A DNA stretch of 64,000 nucleotides from WHSW01 sp963742205 (GTDB taxonomy: Bacteria; Actinomycetota; Thermoleophilia; Solirubrobacterales; 70-9). The position numbers and the translations under genes are program-made. Positions within the stretch are counted from its first letter, which is position 1; each line of letters starts with the position of its first letter. The notes beneath the pieces were generated by a model. That model saw nothing but the letters and a program-made list of their open reading frames with translations, did no database searches and was not told the origin of the DNA. Below, in pieces: positions 54,131 through 61,266 of the stretch. The stretch lies in contig CAVUKZ010000002.1 in NCBI GenBank assembly GCA_963742205.1, positions 124,001 through 188,000 of the forward strand. The letters are read 5' to 3'.

Positions 54131-54652
54131 GTGATGGACGGCGCCCCGCCGAGCGCCTGGCGCGTCGCGCGAGCAATCCTCCCGATGCCGTTCGTAGCCG
54201 CCCTGATCGTCCCGGCGCTCATCGTCGCGGGCGGCGCCGAGGGCTGGGGCTGGTCCGGCGCCGGGCGCGTCGCAGGCGTCGCTATCGGGCTCGTCCTGAT
54301 CGCCACCGGCCTGTCCGTCTTCGTCGCCACCGTCCGCCTCTTCGCCACCCGCGGCCTCGGGACGCTGGCGCCCTGGGACCCGCCCACCCGCCTCGTCATC
54401 GCCGGGCCCTATCGCTACCTGCGACACCCCATGATCAGCGGCGTCGCAACGGTCCTGGCGGGCGAGACGCTGCTGTTCGAGCGCACCGGCCTCGCGATCT
54501 GGCTCGCCGTGTTCGTGGCCGTCAACGCCGTGTATCTGCCCCTGGTCGAGGAACCGCAGCTCGTGCGGCGCTTCGGCGCCGACTACGAGCGGTACATGCG
54601 CCACGTGCGCCGGTGGGTGCCGCGCCTGCGGCCATGGGATCCCGGAACGTAG
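54131..54652 (+). CDS. Isoprenylcysteine methyltransferase-like membrane methyltransferase
   Basis: 173 residues from GTG 54131 (or the ATG one codon later). Four hydrophobic segments are predicted. The C-terminal SAM-binding part reads VIAGPYRYLRHPMISGVATVLAGETLLFERTGLAIWLAVF and ends VEEPQLVRRFGADYERYMRHVRRWVPRL. The R-x-x-R-H-P motif and E-E-x-x-L-x-x-x-F-x-x-x-Y-x-x-Y are signatures of ICMT/PEMT-like integral membrane methyltransferases. Bacterial members methylate lipids or small molecules; the substrate is unknown. A hairpin at its end may terminate it and rnpB. Confidence 0.85.
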   Translation: MMDGAPPSAWRVARAILPMPFVAALIVPALIVAGGAEGWGWSGAGRVAGVAIGLVLIATGLSVFVATVRLFATRGLGTLAPWDPPTRLVIAGPYRYLRHPMISGVATVLAGETLLFERTGLAIWLAVFVAVNAVYLPLVEEPQLVRRFGADYERYMRHVRRWVPRLRPWDPGT

Positions 54653-54656
54653 AAGA

Positions 54657-54672
54657 GGCCCCTTTCGGGGCC
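54657..54672. terminator. Bidirectional hairpin terminator between the ICMT-like gene and rnpB
   Basis: GGCCCC-TTTC-GGGGCC forms a 6-bp perfect stem with a tetraloop. On the minus strand it is followed by TCTTCT, directly beyond the 3' end of rnpB, and on the plus strand by CCCCTTCGTT just after the methyltransferase stop. It probably serves both convergent transcripts. Confidence 0.7.
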
Positions 54673-54681
54673 CCTTCGTTA

Positions 54682-55035
54682 GCTGGCCTGTAAGCCGGAT
54701 CCTGTCGTGTACAGCCATCCATCTCGCCGGTCCTAGGAACCGGCGGGGCTTTCGCCCTGCGGCCCACCTGGATCTCGCCGGGCCGGGTCAACGATCCTGC
54801 TTGGCCTTGCACCGGGCGGGGTTTGCCTGGCCGCCGCGTCACCGCGGCGCCGGTGCGCTCTTACCGCACCATTTCAACCTTGCCTGTGCGCGTCTTAGCT
54901 ATTGACGCGCCATCGGCGGTGTCATTTCTGTTGCACTGTCCCGCGGGTTTCCCCGGGTGGGTGTTACCCACCGCCCTTGCCCTTTGGTGTCCGGACTTTC
55001 CTCGAGAGTTCACCTCCCGCGACTGTTCAGCCAGC
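54682..55035 (-). ncRNA. rnpB: RNase P RNA, bacterial class A
   Basis: The minus strand carries the universal class A elements: GAGGAAAGTCCGGACACC (CR-I), ACAGTGCAACAGAAA, AAGGTTGAAATGGTGCGGTAAGAG with the GGTAAGAGCGCACC block, AGGCAAACCCC and the 3' conserved GGCTTACAGGCCAGC. P1 pairs GCTGGC at the 5' end with GCCAGC at the 3' end, which sets the boundaries used here. It is the catalytic RNA that trims tRNA 5' leaders. It is transcribed in the same direction as lexA and the zinc ribbon but separately. Ends are approximate by a few bases. Confidence 0.95.
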
Positions 55036-55060
55036 GCTACGGATCTTAAAGGCGGGCGGC

Positions 55061-55288
55061 CTACGAGAGCGCAGATCCGCAGCTCGCGCATCCCGACGTG
55101 CGCTCCATCCGCCGCCGGCAGACCGGGCAGGCCGCGGCGCCGGAGAGGGTGAGCTCGTCCCAGGTGCCGACGATCAGGTCCTCGAGCGACAGCGACCCGG
55201 TGCGCGGCTCGAACAGCCGTCGGGCCCGTCCCTCCGTCGCCACCCGCTCCCGGGGCAGCGCGCGTTCGCTGATCGCCGTCGCGCTCAT
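55061..55288 (-). CDS. Small zinc-ribbon protein coupled to lexA
   Basis: 75 residues. The ATG overlaps the lexA stop in TGATG. The C-terminal half has two C-x-x-C knuckles, ACPVCRRRM and GCASCGSAL, spaced as in zinc ribbons. The N-terminal part (LFEPRTGSLSLEDLIVGTWDELTLSGAA) is a plausible strand-helix unit with no family match I know. Being coupled to lexA, it should be induced with the SOS response. A DNA- or protein-binding role is suggested by the ribbon only. Confidence 0.65.
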   Translation of the reverse strand: MSATAISERALPRERVATEGRARRLFEPRTGSLSLEDLIVGTWDELTLSGAAACPVCRRRMERTSGCASCGSALS

Positions 55289-55890
55289 CAGACCTTCCTG
55301 AACACCCCGACGACACGGCCGAGCACCTGCGCGTTCGCGCTGCGGATCGGCTCGTAGGCCTCGTTCGCGGGCTCGAGACGCACGCGATCCTTCTCCTTGT
55401 AGAAGCTCTTCACGGTCGCCTCGTCGTCGATCAGCGCGACCACGATCTCGCCGTCGTCGACCACCTGGGCCGGGCGCACGACCACGAAGTCGTTTTCGAG
55501 GATCCCGGCGCCGATCATCGAATCGCCCTTGACCCTGAGGATGTAGTCACCCGTCTCGCCTCCGATCACGTCCGGGACCTCCAGGTACTCCTCGATGTTC
55601 TCCTCGGCGAGGATCGGCTCGCCGGCGGCGACCTGACCGACCAGCGGGAGGCCGGTCTGCTCAATCGCCTTCTTCGCCTTGCCGACCAGGACCTCGATCG
55701 CTCGCGGCTTGGTCGGATCGCGGCGCAGGAGCCCGATCTTCTCGAGGTTGGCGAGATGGGCGTGCACGGTCGAGGAGGAATGCAGGCCGACGGCCTTCCC
55801 GATCTCGCGCACGGTCGGCGGATATCCGTACTTCGCGGCGTACTTGCCGATGAAGTCGAAAATCTCCTTCTGACGCTTGGTCAGGTCCAC
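55288..55890 (-). CDS. lexA: LexA repressor
   Basis: 200 residues. The N-terminal winged helix reads MDLTKRQKEIFDFIGKYAAKYGYPPTVREIGKAVGLHSSSTVHAHLANLEKIGLLRRDP. The autocleavage bond is Ala89-Gly90 in GQVAAGEPI, Ser124 in VKGDSMIGAGI is the nucleophile, and Lys161 in ATVKSFYKEKD is the general base. It represses SOS genes until RecA filaments promote its self-cleavage. A perfect LexA box lies 31 bases upstream of the start, indicating autoregulation. The downstream zinc-ribbon gene is in the same transcript. Confidence 0.98.
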   Translation of the reverse strand: MDLTKRQKEIFDFIGKYAAKYGYPPTVREIGKAVGLHSSSTVHAHLANLEKIGLLRRDPTKPRAIEVLVGKAKKAIEQTGLPLVGQVAAGEPILAEENIEEYLEVPDVIGGETGDYILRVKGDSMIGAGILENDFVVVRPAQVVDDGEIVVALIDDEATVKSFYKEKDRVRLEPANEAYEPIRSANAQVLGRVVGVFRKV

Positions 55891-55920
55891 GGCTCAGCTG
55901 GCTCCTTCGATCGTTGGACA

Positions 55921-55932
55921 GAACATATGTTC
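55921..55932. promoter_or_regulatory. LexA (SOS) box upstream of lexA
   Basis: GAACATATGTTC is a perfect palindrome and the exact core of the Gram-positive LexA consensus. It lies 31 bases from the lexA start. Just 5' on the minus strand, TACTAT could be the -10 hexamer, so bound LexA would cover the transcription start. Confidence 0.92.
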
Positions 55933-56022
55933 GTAATAGTAGACCCCCCTTCGGACGGATGCAAGGAGTCGCCGCCGGCCGGGTCGCTCGCGCGCATCCG
56001 TCTAGAATCGCGTCTCCCTCAA

Positions 56023-56108
<86 letters not shown>

Positions 56109-56140
56109 TTCCGGGCCTCGAGCCGTCGTTTCTTGGGGCT

Positions 56141-56377
56141 CTAAGGCAACGGCGCGCCGGCGAGGGCGATCGCTCCGCCGGCGACTCCGCCTCCGAGCAG
56201 CGTCCACACGACCCCCAGCCTCCCGGCGAGCAGGGCGATCGCGCCGGCGCCGAGCACGACCCACTGGCGATGTGCGCCGGTGGCCGCGAACCCGATAGAG
56301 CCGATGCGCGTCCACTCCCGGGCGACCGTGCCGAGCGACGGCCGGACGGCCGCTGGAGGAGACGAGGCTTGGCTCAA
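56141..56377 (-). pseudogene. Internally deleted chromate transporter (ChrA) remnant
   Basis: 78 residues in one frame. The start (SSPPAAVRPSLGTVAREWTRIGSIGF) matches the amino end of actinobacterial ChrA, where V-A-R-E-W-x-R-I-G-x-x-G-F-G-G-P-P is usual. It then jumps, without the G-G-P-P-A-H signature, to a C-terminal-like segment (GAGAIALLAGRLGVVWTLLGGG, then AIALAGAPLP). Full ChrA is about 380-400 residues, so some 300 are missing in frame. It cannot transport as it stands. It is divergent from the ArsR-ArsC fusion within the tRNA-bounded island. Confidence 0.55.
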
Positions 56378-56385
56378 GAAAACGC

Positions 56386-56401
56386 ATCAAACCAGATTGT
56401 T
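56386..56401. promoter_or_regulatory. Candidate ArsR operator
   Basis: ATCAA-N6-TTGTT differs at one base from the Gram-positive ArsR-family pattern ATCAA-N6-TTGAT. It lies between the divergent ChrA remnant and the ArsR-ArsC fusion, 15 bases before the latter's GTG start, where ArsR autoregulation would be expected. Confidence 0.5.
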
Positions 56402-56415
56402 GTAATGTCGGCGAC

Positions 56416-57191
56416 GTGGTCGCCACGTCGCGACACGCCTCGACCGCGCCGCCGCGGGTCCTGCAGCTGGCGGGGCACCCGCTGCGCTGGCGGTTGCTGA
56501 CCGAGCTGGCCCACAGCGATCGCCGCGTGGGCGAGCTCTGCCAGCTTGCGGAGCAGCGCCAGAGCCTCGTCTCCTACCACCTGCGCCAGCTGCGCGAGGG
56601 CGGCCTCGTTTCGATGCGCCGCAGCGACGACGACGGCCGCGACGCCTACTACACCCTCGACTTGGCCCGCTGCGGCGAGCTCCTGTCGAGGGCCGGCACG
56701 ACGCTGCATCCCGGCCTGATGCGAGTGCCGGCGCCCGCCGCCCGGCGTCAGCGCCGCCCCGAGCTCGCGCGGGTGCTGTTCCTCTGCACCGGCAACAGCG
56801 CGCGCTCACAGATCGCCGAGGCATTCGCCGTCGAGCTCTCGGAGGGCGCGATCAGCGCCGTCAGCGCCGGCAGCAACCCCAAGCCTCTGCACCCGAACGC
56901 GGTGCGGGTGATGCGCGAGCGTGGCATCGATCTGTCCGGGCGTCGTTCCAAGCACCTGGATGAGTTCGCCGATGAACGCTTCGACTACGTGATCAGCCTC
57001 TGCGACCGGGTGCGCGAGGTCTGTCCTGAGTTCCCGGGTGAGCCGGCCACGATCCACTGGAGCATCCCCGACCCGGGCCGCGGCTCGGAAGCGACGAGGA
57101 GACGCTGCCCGTGTTCGCGGCTGTCGCCGACGAACTCTCGGCCCGCATCACTTTCCTGATCGCGGCGATCGAGACCACCAACAGGAGGTGA
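56416..57191 (+). CDS. ArsR regulator fused to low-molecular-weight phosphatase-type arsenate reductase (frameshifted)
   Basis: About 257 residues from GTG 56416. The ArsR winged helix reads RVLQLAGHPLRWRLLTELAHSDRRVGELCQLAEQRQSLVSYHLRQLREGGLVSMRRS. From about residue 115 a phosphatase-type domain follows: RVLFLCTGNSARSQIAEAFAVE (C-T-G-N-S-A-R-S catalytic P-loop), VSAGSNPKPLHPNAVRVMRERGIDLSG and HWSIPDP. Two extra bases near 57078 and 57090 break the end; corrected, it reads DPAAAGSDEETLPVFAAVADEL and ends at TGA 57189-57191. The fused regulator and enzyme would both sense and act on arsenic. The stop region carries an AGGAGGTGA ribosome site for the next gene. Confidence 0.85.
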
Positions 57192-57197
57192 CCTGAC

Positions 57198-57581
57198 GTG
57201 ACAGACGAGCTCGTAAATGTCCGCTACATGGTCGACGACGTCGAGGAGGCGGTCGACTTCTACACAACCCATTTCGGCTTCGAGGTGCGCTCGAGCTTCG
57301 CGCCGGCGTTCGCCGACGTCGTGCGCGGCAACCTGCGGCTGCTGCTCAGTGGCCCGACGAGCTCGGCCGGGCGGCCGATGCCCGACGGCCGCAGGCCCGA
57401 GCCCGGAGGATGGAACCGCATCCACTTCATCGTCGACGACATCGAGTCTGAGGTCGAGCGGCTGCGAGGCGCCGGTCTGACGTTCCGCAACGAGATCATC
57501 AGCGGGCCGGGCGGCCAACAGATCCTGCTCGACGACCCGGCCGGCAACCCAATCGAGCTCTTCCAGCCGGCGGGCGTTTGA
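57198..57581 (+). CDS. VOC/glyoxalase family protein
   Basis: 127 residues from GTG 57198 with a perfect AGGAGGTGA site overlapping the ArsR-ArsC stop. It starts LVNVRYMVDDVEEAVDFYTTHFGFEV and ends GNPIELFQPAGV. Middle blocks are RLLLSGPTSSAGRPMPDGRRPEPGGWNRIHFIVDDIESEVERLRGAG and QQILLDDPAGNPIELFQ, with the His/Glu metal set of the VOC fold. It has no Cys, so it is not an ArsI C-As lyase. It is probably a lyase or dioxygenase of a small toxin or metabolite, carried on the island. Confidence 0.85.
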   Translation: MTDELVNVRYMVDDVEEAVDFYTTHFGFEVRSSFAPAFADVVRGNLRLLLSGPTSSAGRPMPDGRRPEPGGWNRIHFIVDDIESEVERLRGAGLTFRNEIISGPGGQQILLDDPAGNPIELFQPAGV

Positions 57582-57586
57582 AGAAC

Positions 57587-57620
57587 CACGGGCCTCGTGG
57601 TTCGACTCCTCTCAGCCGCA
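57587..57620 (+). repeat. Partial copy of the tRNA-Leu 3' half
   Basis: GGTTCGACTCCTCTCAGCCGCA (22 bases; 57599-57620) is identical to the 3' end of the tRNA-Leu gene (56087-56108), and CACGGGCC just before it (57587-57594) matches the variable arm. Compared with the tRNA, GTGGA has become TCGT. The copy thus covers the variable arm, T-arm and acceptor 3' strand without the rest. Together with the tRNA it brackets 1.5 kb of resistance genes, as attL/attR sites of a tRNA-targeted element would. Confidence 0.85.
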
Positions 57621-57634
57621 TAACATCGCCCTCG

Positions 57635-58750
57635 ATGAGGCTGGGCGTGAGCGCGGCGGTCGTCGACGGTTCGCTGGTCGAGGGCGACGTGCGGATCGAG
57701 GACGGAACCGTGGCCGGGGTCGGCGTGTCGCCCGCGGGCGACCGCGGCATCGCGGCCCCCGGGTTCGTCGACCTCCACATCAACGGCGTCGCCGGGGTCG
57801 ACTTCCTGACCGCCGACGCGGACGGCTACCGGGACGCGGCCGAGGCGCTGGCGCGTACCGGGGTCGTCGCCTTTCAGCCCACCTTCGTCTCGGCGCCGCT
57901 CGAGTCCTACCCGCCGGCTCTCGAGAAGGCCGGCGAGGCGCAGGCGCAACTCGCTGCCGCGGCGCTTCCAAACGTGGTCGGCGTGCACCTCGAGGGGCCG
58001 TTCCTGTCGCCCGAGTGGCCCGGGGCGCACGACCCGGCGTACCTGCTCGCGCCCGATCCTGAGGCGGCGGAGCGACTGCTCGCCGCCGGGCCGGTGAGCA
58101 TGGTCACCCTGGCCCCCGAGCTGCCGGGCGGCCTTGAGCTCCTCGACCGATTCGTGGCCGCCGGCGTCGTCGTCTCGCTCGGCCACTCCGACGCCGACGC
58201 GCCCACCGCCCACGCCGCCTTCGACCGCGGCGCCCGGGCGATCACCCACATCTACAACGCCCAGCGCCGCTGGCGCCCGCGCGATCCCGGGCTTGCGGGG
58301 GCCGCGCTGGTGCGCCCGGACGCGTTCGTCGAGGTGATCGCCGACGGTGTCCACCTCGCGCCCGAGGCGGCCTACGCGACCTTCCTGGCCACCGGCGGGC
58401 GCTGCTGTCTGATCACCGACGCCGTGGAGGCGGCGATGGTCGGGCCTGGCAGCTACGCCGTCGGCGGCCGCGCGGTCGAGGTGGCCGACGGCGCCGTCCG
58501 GCTGGCCGACGGCACGCTCGCGGGCAGCGTGCTGACGATGGACCAGGCGGTCCGCAACCTGGTCGCGAGCGGCGCGCCGCCCGCGCAGGCGTTGGCCGCA
58601 GCGGCCGCGGCCCCGGCGCGCCTGCTCGGCCGGCCCGATCTGGGCACGATCGCTCCCGGCGCCCCGGCGCACATCGTCGTCCTCGACGAGGAGTTGCGGG
58701 TGCAGCGGACGCTCGTCGGCGGCGCCGAGGCCTTCGCGGCCCATTCTTGA
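57635..58750 (+). CDS. nagA: N-acetylglucosamine-6-phosphate deacetylase
   Basis: 371 residues from ATG 57635, 14 bases after the tRNA-like repeat. Amidohydrolase-fold landmarks are GFVDLHINGVAGVDFLT (H-x-N-G), NVVGVHLEGPFLSPEWPGAHDP (metal Glu), VVSLGHSDADAP, AITHIYNAQRRWRPRDPG, VIADGVHLAPE and LITDAVEA. The T-H-x-x-N and I-T-D-A segments are the expected substrate and metal sites. It deacetylates GlcNAc-6-phosphate to glucosamine-6-phosphate in cell-wall sugar recycling. No nagB or PTS gene is adjacent. Its upstream region has been shaped by the island insertion, which may have moved its native promoter. Confidence 0.92.
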   Translation: MRLGVSAAVVDGSLVEGDVRIEDGTVAGVGVSPAGDRGIAAPGFVDLHINGVAGVDFLTADADGYRDAAEALARTGVVAFQPTFVSAPLESYPPALEKAGEAQAQLAAAALPNVVGVHLEGPFLSPEWPGAHDPAYLLAPDPEAAERLLAAGPVSMVTLAPELPGGLELLDRFVAAGVVVSLGHSDADAPTAHAAFDRGARAITHIYNAQRRWRPRDPGLAGAALVRPDAFVEVIADGVHLAPEAAYATFLATGGRCCLITDAVEAAMVGPGSYAVGGRAVEVADGAVRLADGTLAGSVLTMDQAVRNLVASGAPPAQALAAAAAAPARLLGRPDLGTIAPGAPAHIVVLDEELRVQRTLVGGAEAFAAHS

Positions 58751-58828
58751 AATGGCGACGACCTCGACATCTCGACCCGCGCCGCGATGGCCGCTGCGGC
58801 TCAAGGCTGGCGAGATCGGCCTGCTGCA

Positions 58829-59335
58829 GTGAGCGACGCGCGGGCCGCCGTCCGGCTCGACGCGGGCGAGCTGACCCTGGATCCGCTCGAGGTCGGCGAC
58901 GCAGACGAGCTGGCGCCACTGCTCGACGACCCGGCGCTGCACGAGTTCACCGGCGGCCGGCCGCTCTCGAGGCCGGAGCTCGAAGCGCGCTACCGCCGCC
59001 TGGTCCGCGGCGCGCCCGAGGGAAGCGGAGCGACCTGGCTCAACTGGACGATCCGCCGCCGCGCCGACGGCCGCGCGGTCGGCACCGCCCAGGCGACCGT
59101 CACCGGCGACGACGCCGCGCTCGCCTGGGTCGTCGCCCGCGAATGGCAGGGACACGGCTACGCGAGCGCCGCGGCTCGGGCGCTGGTCGAGTGGGCTCAG
59201 GGCATCGGGCTGACGCCGGCCGCGAACATCGCCCCCGGCCACGCGGCCTCGGAGCGGGTCGCCGCGCGCGCCGGGTTGGTCCCAACCGACGACCGGGCGG
59301 CCGGCGAGCGCGTCTGGCGCGAGCCGAATCGCTGA
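58829..59335 (+). CDS. GNAT family N-acetyltransferase
   Basis: 168 residues from GTG 58829 (VSDARAAVRLDAGEL); an ATG 42 bases upstream is equally possible, as neither has a clear ribosome site. The fold follows LTLDPLEVGDADELAPLLDDPALHEFTGG, then TWLNWTIRRRADGRAVGTAQATV, and the acetyl-CoA loop WVVAREWQGHGYASAAARALVEWA, with a Q-G-x-G-x-A variant of the usual R-x-x-G-x-G/A. The end ASERVAARAGLVPTDD is typical of RimJ/RimL-like members. The substrate is unknown. It lies between nagA and kup. Confidence 0.8.
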   Translation: MSDARAAVRLDAGELTLDPLEVGDADELAPLLDDPALHEFTGGRPLSRPELEARYRRLVRGAPEGSGATWLNWTIRRRADGRAVGTAQATVTGDDAALAWVVAREWQGHGYASAAARALVEWAQGIGLTPAANIAPGHAASERVAARAGLVPTDDRAAGERVWREPNR

Positions 59336-59355
59336 CGAGGTGAAAGGCTGCGCGG

Positions 59356-61266
59356 ATGGAGGGCGAAGCAACGCGCGCCGCGCGCAGGACGGCGCTCTCG
59401 GTCGCCGCGCTCGGAATCGTCTTCGGCGACATCGGCACCAGTCCGATCTACACGATCCAGACGGCGTTCGACCCGAGTGATCCGCATCCCATCGAGGCGT
59501 CGCTGGACAGCGTCTACGGCATCGTCTCCCTGATCTTCTGGTCGGTGACGCTGATCGTCACCGTCAAGTACGTCGGGCTGGTCATGAAGGCCGACAACCA
59601 GGGCGAGGGCGGGATCATGGCGTTGATCTCGCAGATCCGCCAACTCGGAAAGGTCATCCCGGCGCGGCGAAAGTTCCTGCTCGCCGGCCTCGGGGTGTTC
59701 GGCGCTGCCCTGTTCTTCGGCGACAGCATGATCACCCCGGCGATCTCGGTGCTCTCGGCGGTCGAGGGCACGGAGACGATCTCGTCCTCGATGGAGCCCC
59801 TCGTGATCCCGATCACCCTGGTGATCATCGTGGCGCTGTTCATGGTCCAGCGGCATGGCACCGGTCCGCTCGGCCGCCTGTTCGGCCCGATCATGTTGGT
59901 CTGGTTCGCGACGATCGCCGTGCTCGGGATTCGCGGCATCACGATGCATCCCGAGGTCCTCGAGGCCCTCTCGCCGACCTACGCCATCGACTTCCTCTTC
60001 GGCAGCGGGTCGACCGGGTTCTTCGCGCTGGCCTCCGTGGTCCTGGCGATCACCGGCGCGGAGGCGCTCTACGCCGACATGGGTCACTTCGGGCGGCCGG
60101 CGATCGCCCGCGCCTGGCTGCTGCTCGTGTTCCCGGCGTGCATCCTGAGCTACCTCGGACAGGGGGCGCTGATCCTCGACGACCCGGGTGCGATCAGCGC
60201 GCCCTTCTTCCAGCTGATGCCACATGCCGGGCTCGTCCCGCTGGTGCTCCTGGCGACGGCGGCCACGGTGATCGCGTCCCAGGCCGTGATCTCGGGCGCC
60301 TTCTCGCTCGCCCACCAGGCCTCCGAGCTCGGCTACCTCCCGCGACTGCGCGTGATCCACACCTCCGAGCGCCACTACGGACAGATCTACGTGCCGGTGA
60401 TCAACATGCTCCTGCTGGTCGCGGTCGTGGCGCTGGTCGTGACCTTCCAGAGCTCCGCCAAGCTCGCCTTCACCTACGGGATGGCGGTCACCGGCACGAT
60501 CGTGATCACGACGGTCCTGTTCTTCGTCATCGTGCGTCGCGGCTGGCAGCGGCCGCTCTGGCTCGTGCTCGGCGGCGCGGCGGTCTTCCTCACCCTGGAG
60601 CTCGCCATCCTGGGGGCGAACCTCACCAAGCTCACCCACGGGGGCTGGGTCCCGCTCGTCATCGGGCTGATCCTGTTCGTGGTCATGACGACCTGGTACC
60701 GCGGGCGCCAGATGGTCGAGGCGGAGCGATTCGAGGTCGAGGGCCCGCTGCAGGCGTTTGTCGACGGCCTCAGAGAGCTCGATCCGCCCGTGCAGAGATC
60801 ACCCGGGACCGGCGTGTTCATGAATCGCGGCAAGGAGACCGCGCCGCTGTCGATGCGGGCCTGCGTCGACCACCTGCACGCGCTGCAGGAGCACGCCGTC
60901 ATCCTCTCGCTCGAGACGCTTCCCACGCCGCGGATCAGGGATGCGGACCGGCTCGACATCGACGAGCTGGCCTACGGGGACGACGGGATCACGTTCGTCC
61001 GCGCCAAGCACGGCTACGCCGAGCACTTCGACGTGCCCGGGCTGGTCCGCCAGATCGAGGAGATCGGGGTCGAGTCGCCGATCGACGCGACCGACACCTC
61101 GTTTTATCTGTCCAGGGTCGAGCTGCGACCCGGCGACCGTCCGGGGATGAGCCGCTGGCGCAAGCACCTGTACCTCGCAACGTCGGTGATCGCAGCCGAG
61201 CCCGCCGACTACTTCGGGCTGCCGCGCGAGCGCACGATCACGTTGGGCGCCGAGATCGAGTTCTAG
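59356..61266 (+). CDS. kup: KUP-family potassium uptake protein
   Basis: 636 residues with a GAGGTGAAAGG site upstream of ATG 59356. Signature segments: LGIVFGDIGTSPIYTIQTAF (the G-D-I-G-T-S-P motif of the K+ site), MKADNQGEGGIMALISQIRQ, FGAALFFGDSMITPAISVLSAVEG, EALYADMGHFGRPAIARAW and ASQAVISGAFSLAHQASELGYLPRL. Twelve helices are expected, with a cytoplasmic C-terminal domain (from about residue 450). Proton-coupled K+ uptake. It is of interest that another gene in the window is under c-di-AMP control, since c-di-AMP regulates K+ uptake in many Gram-positives. Its stop shares CTAG with the convergent dehydrogenase. Confidence 0.97.
   Translation: MEGEATRAARRTALSVAALGIVFGDIGTSPIYTIQTAFDPSDPHPIEASLDSVYGIVSLIFWSVTLIVTVKYVGLVMKADNQGEGGIMALISQIRQLGKVIPARRKFLLAGLGVFGAALFFGDSMITPAISVLSAVEGTETISSSMEPLVIPITLVIIVALFMVQRHGTGPLGRLFGPIMLVWFATIAVLGIRGITMHPEVLEALSPTYAIDFLFGSGSTGFFALASVVLAITGAEALYADMGHFGRPAIARAWLLLVFPACILSYLGQGALILDDPGAISAPFFQLMPHAGLVPLVLLATAATVIASQAVISGAFSLAHQASELGYLPRLRVIHTSERHYGQIYVPVINMLLLVAVVALVVTFQSSAKLAFTYGMAVTGTIVITTVLFFVIVRRGWQRPLWLVLGGAAVFLTLELAILGANLTKLTHGGWVPLVIGLILFVVMTTWYRGRQMVEAERFEVEGPLQAFVDGLRELDPPVQRSPGTGVFMNRGKETAPLSMRACVDHLHALQEHAVILSLETLPTPRIRDADRLDIDELAYGDDGITFVRAKHGYAEHFDVPGLVRQIEEIGVESPIDATDTSFYLSRVELRPGDRPGMSRWRKHLYLATSVIAAEPADYFGLPRERTITLGAEIEF

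Noticed and set aside
52721..54718. 665-residue minus-strand ORF opposite the glycosidase
   Set aside because: No recognisable domain; the plus strand encodes a signal peptide and a TIM barrel with catalytic motifs.
54522..54842. Minus-strand ORF overlapping the 3' half of rnpB
   Set aside because: The region is explained by the conserved RNase P RNA structure.
57198..57581. VOC protein as the ArsI organoarsenical lyase of the island
   Set aside because: ArsI needs a conserved Cys pair; this protein has no cysteine.
57260..59371. 703-residue minus-strand ORF opposite nagA
   Set aside because: Antisense shadow of VOC, nagA and GNAT genes, which have complete family motifs.
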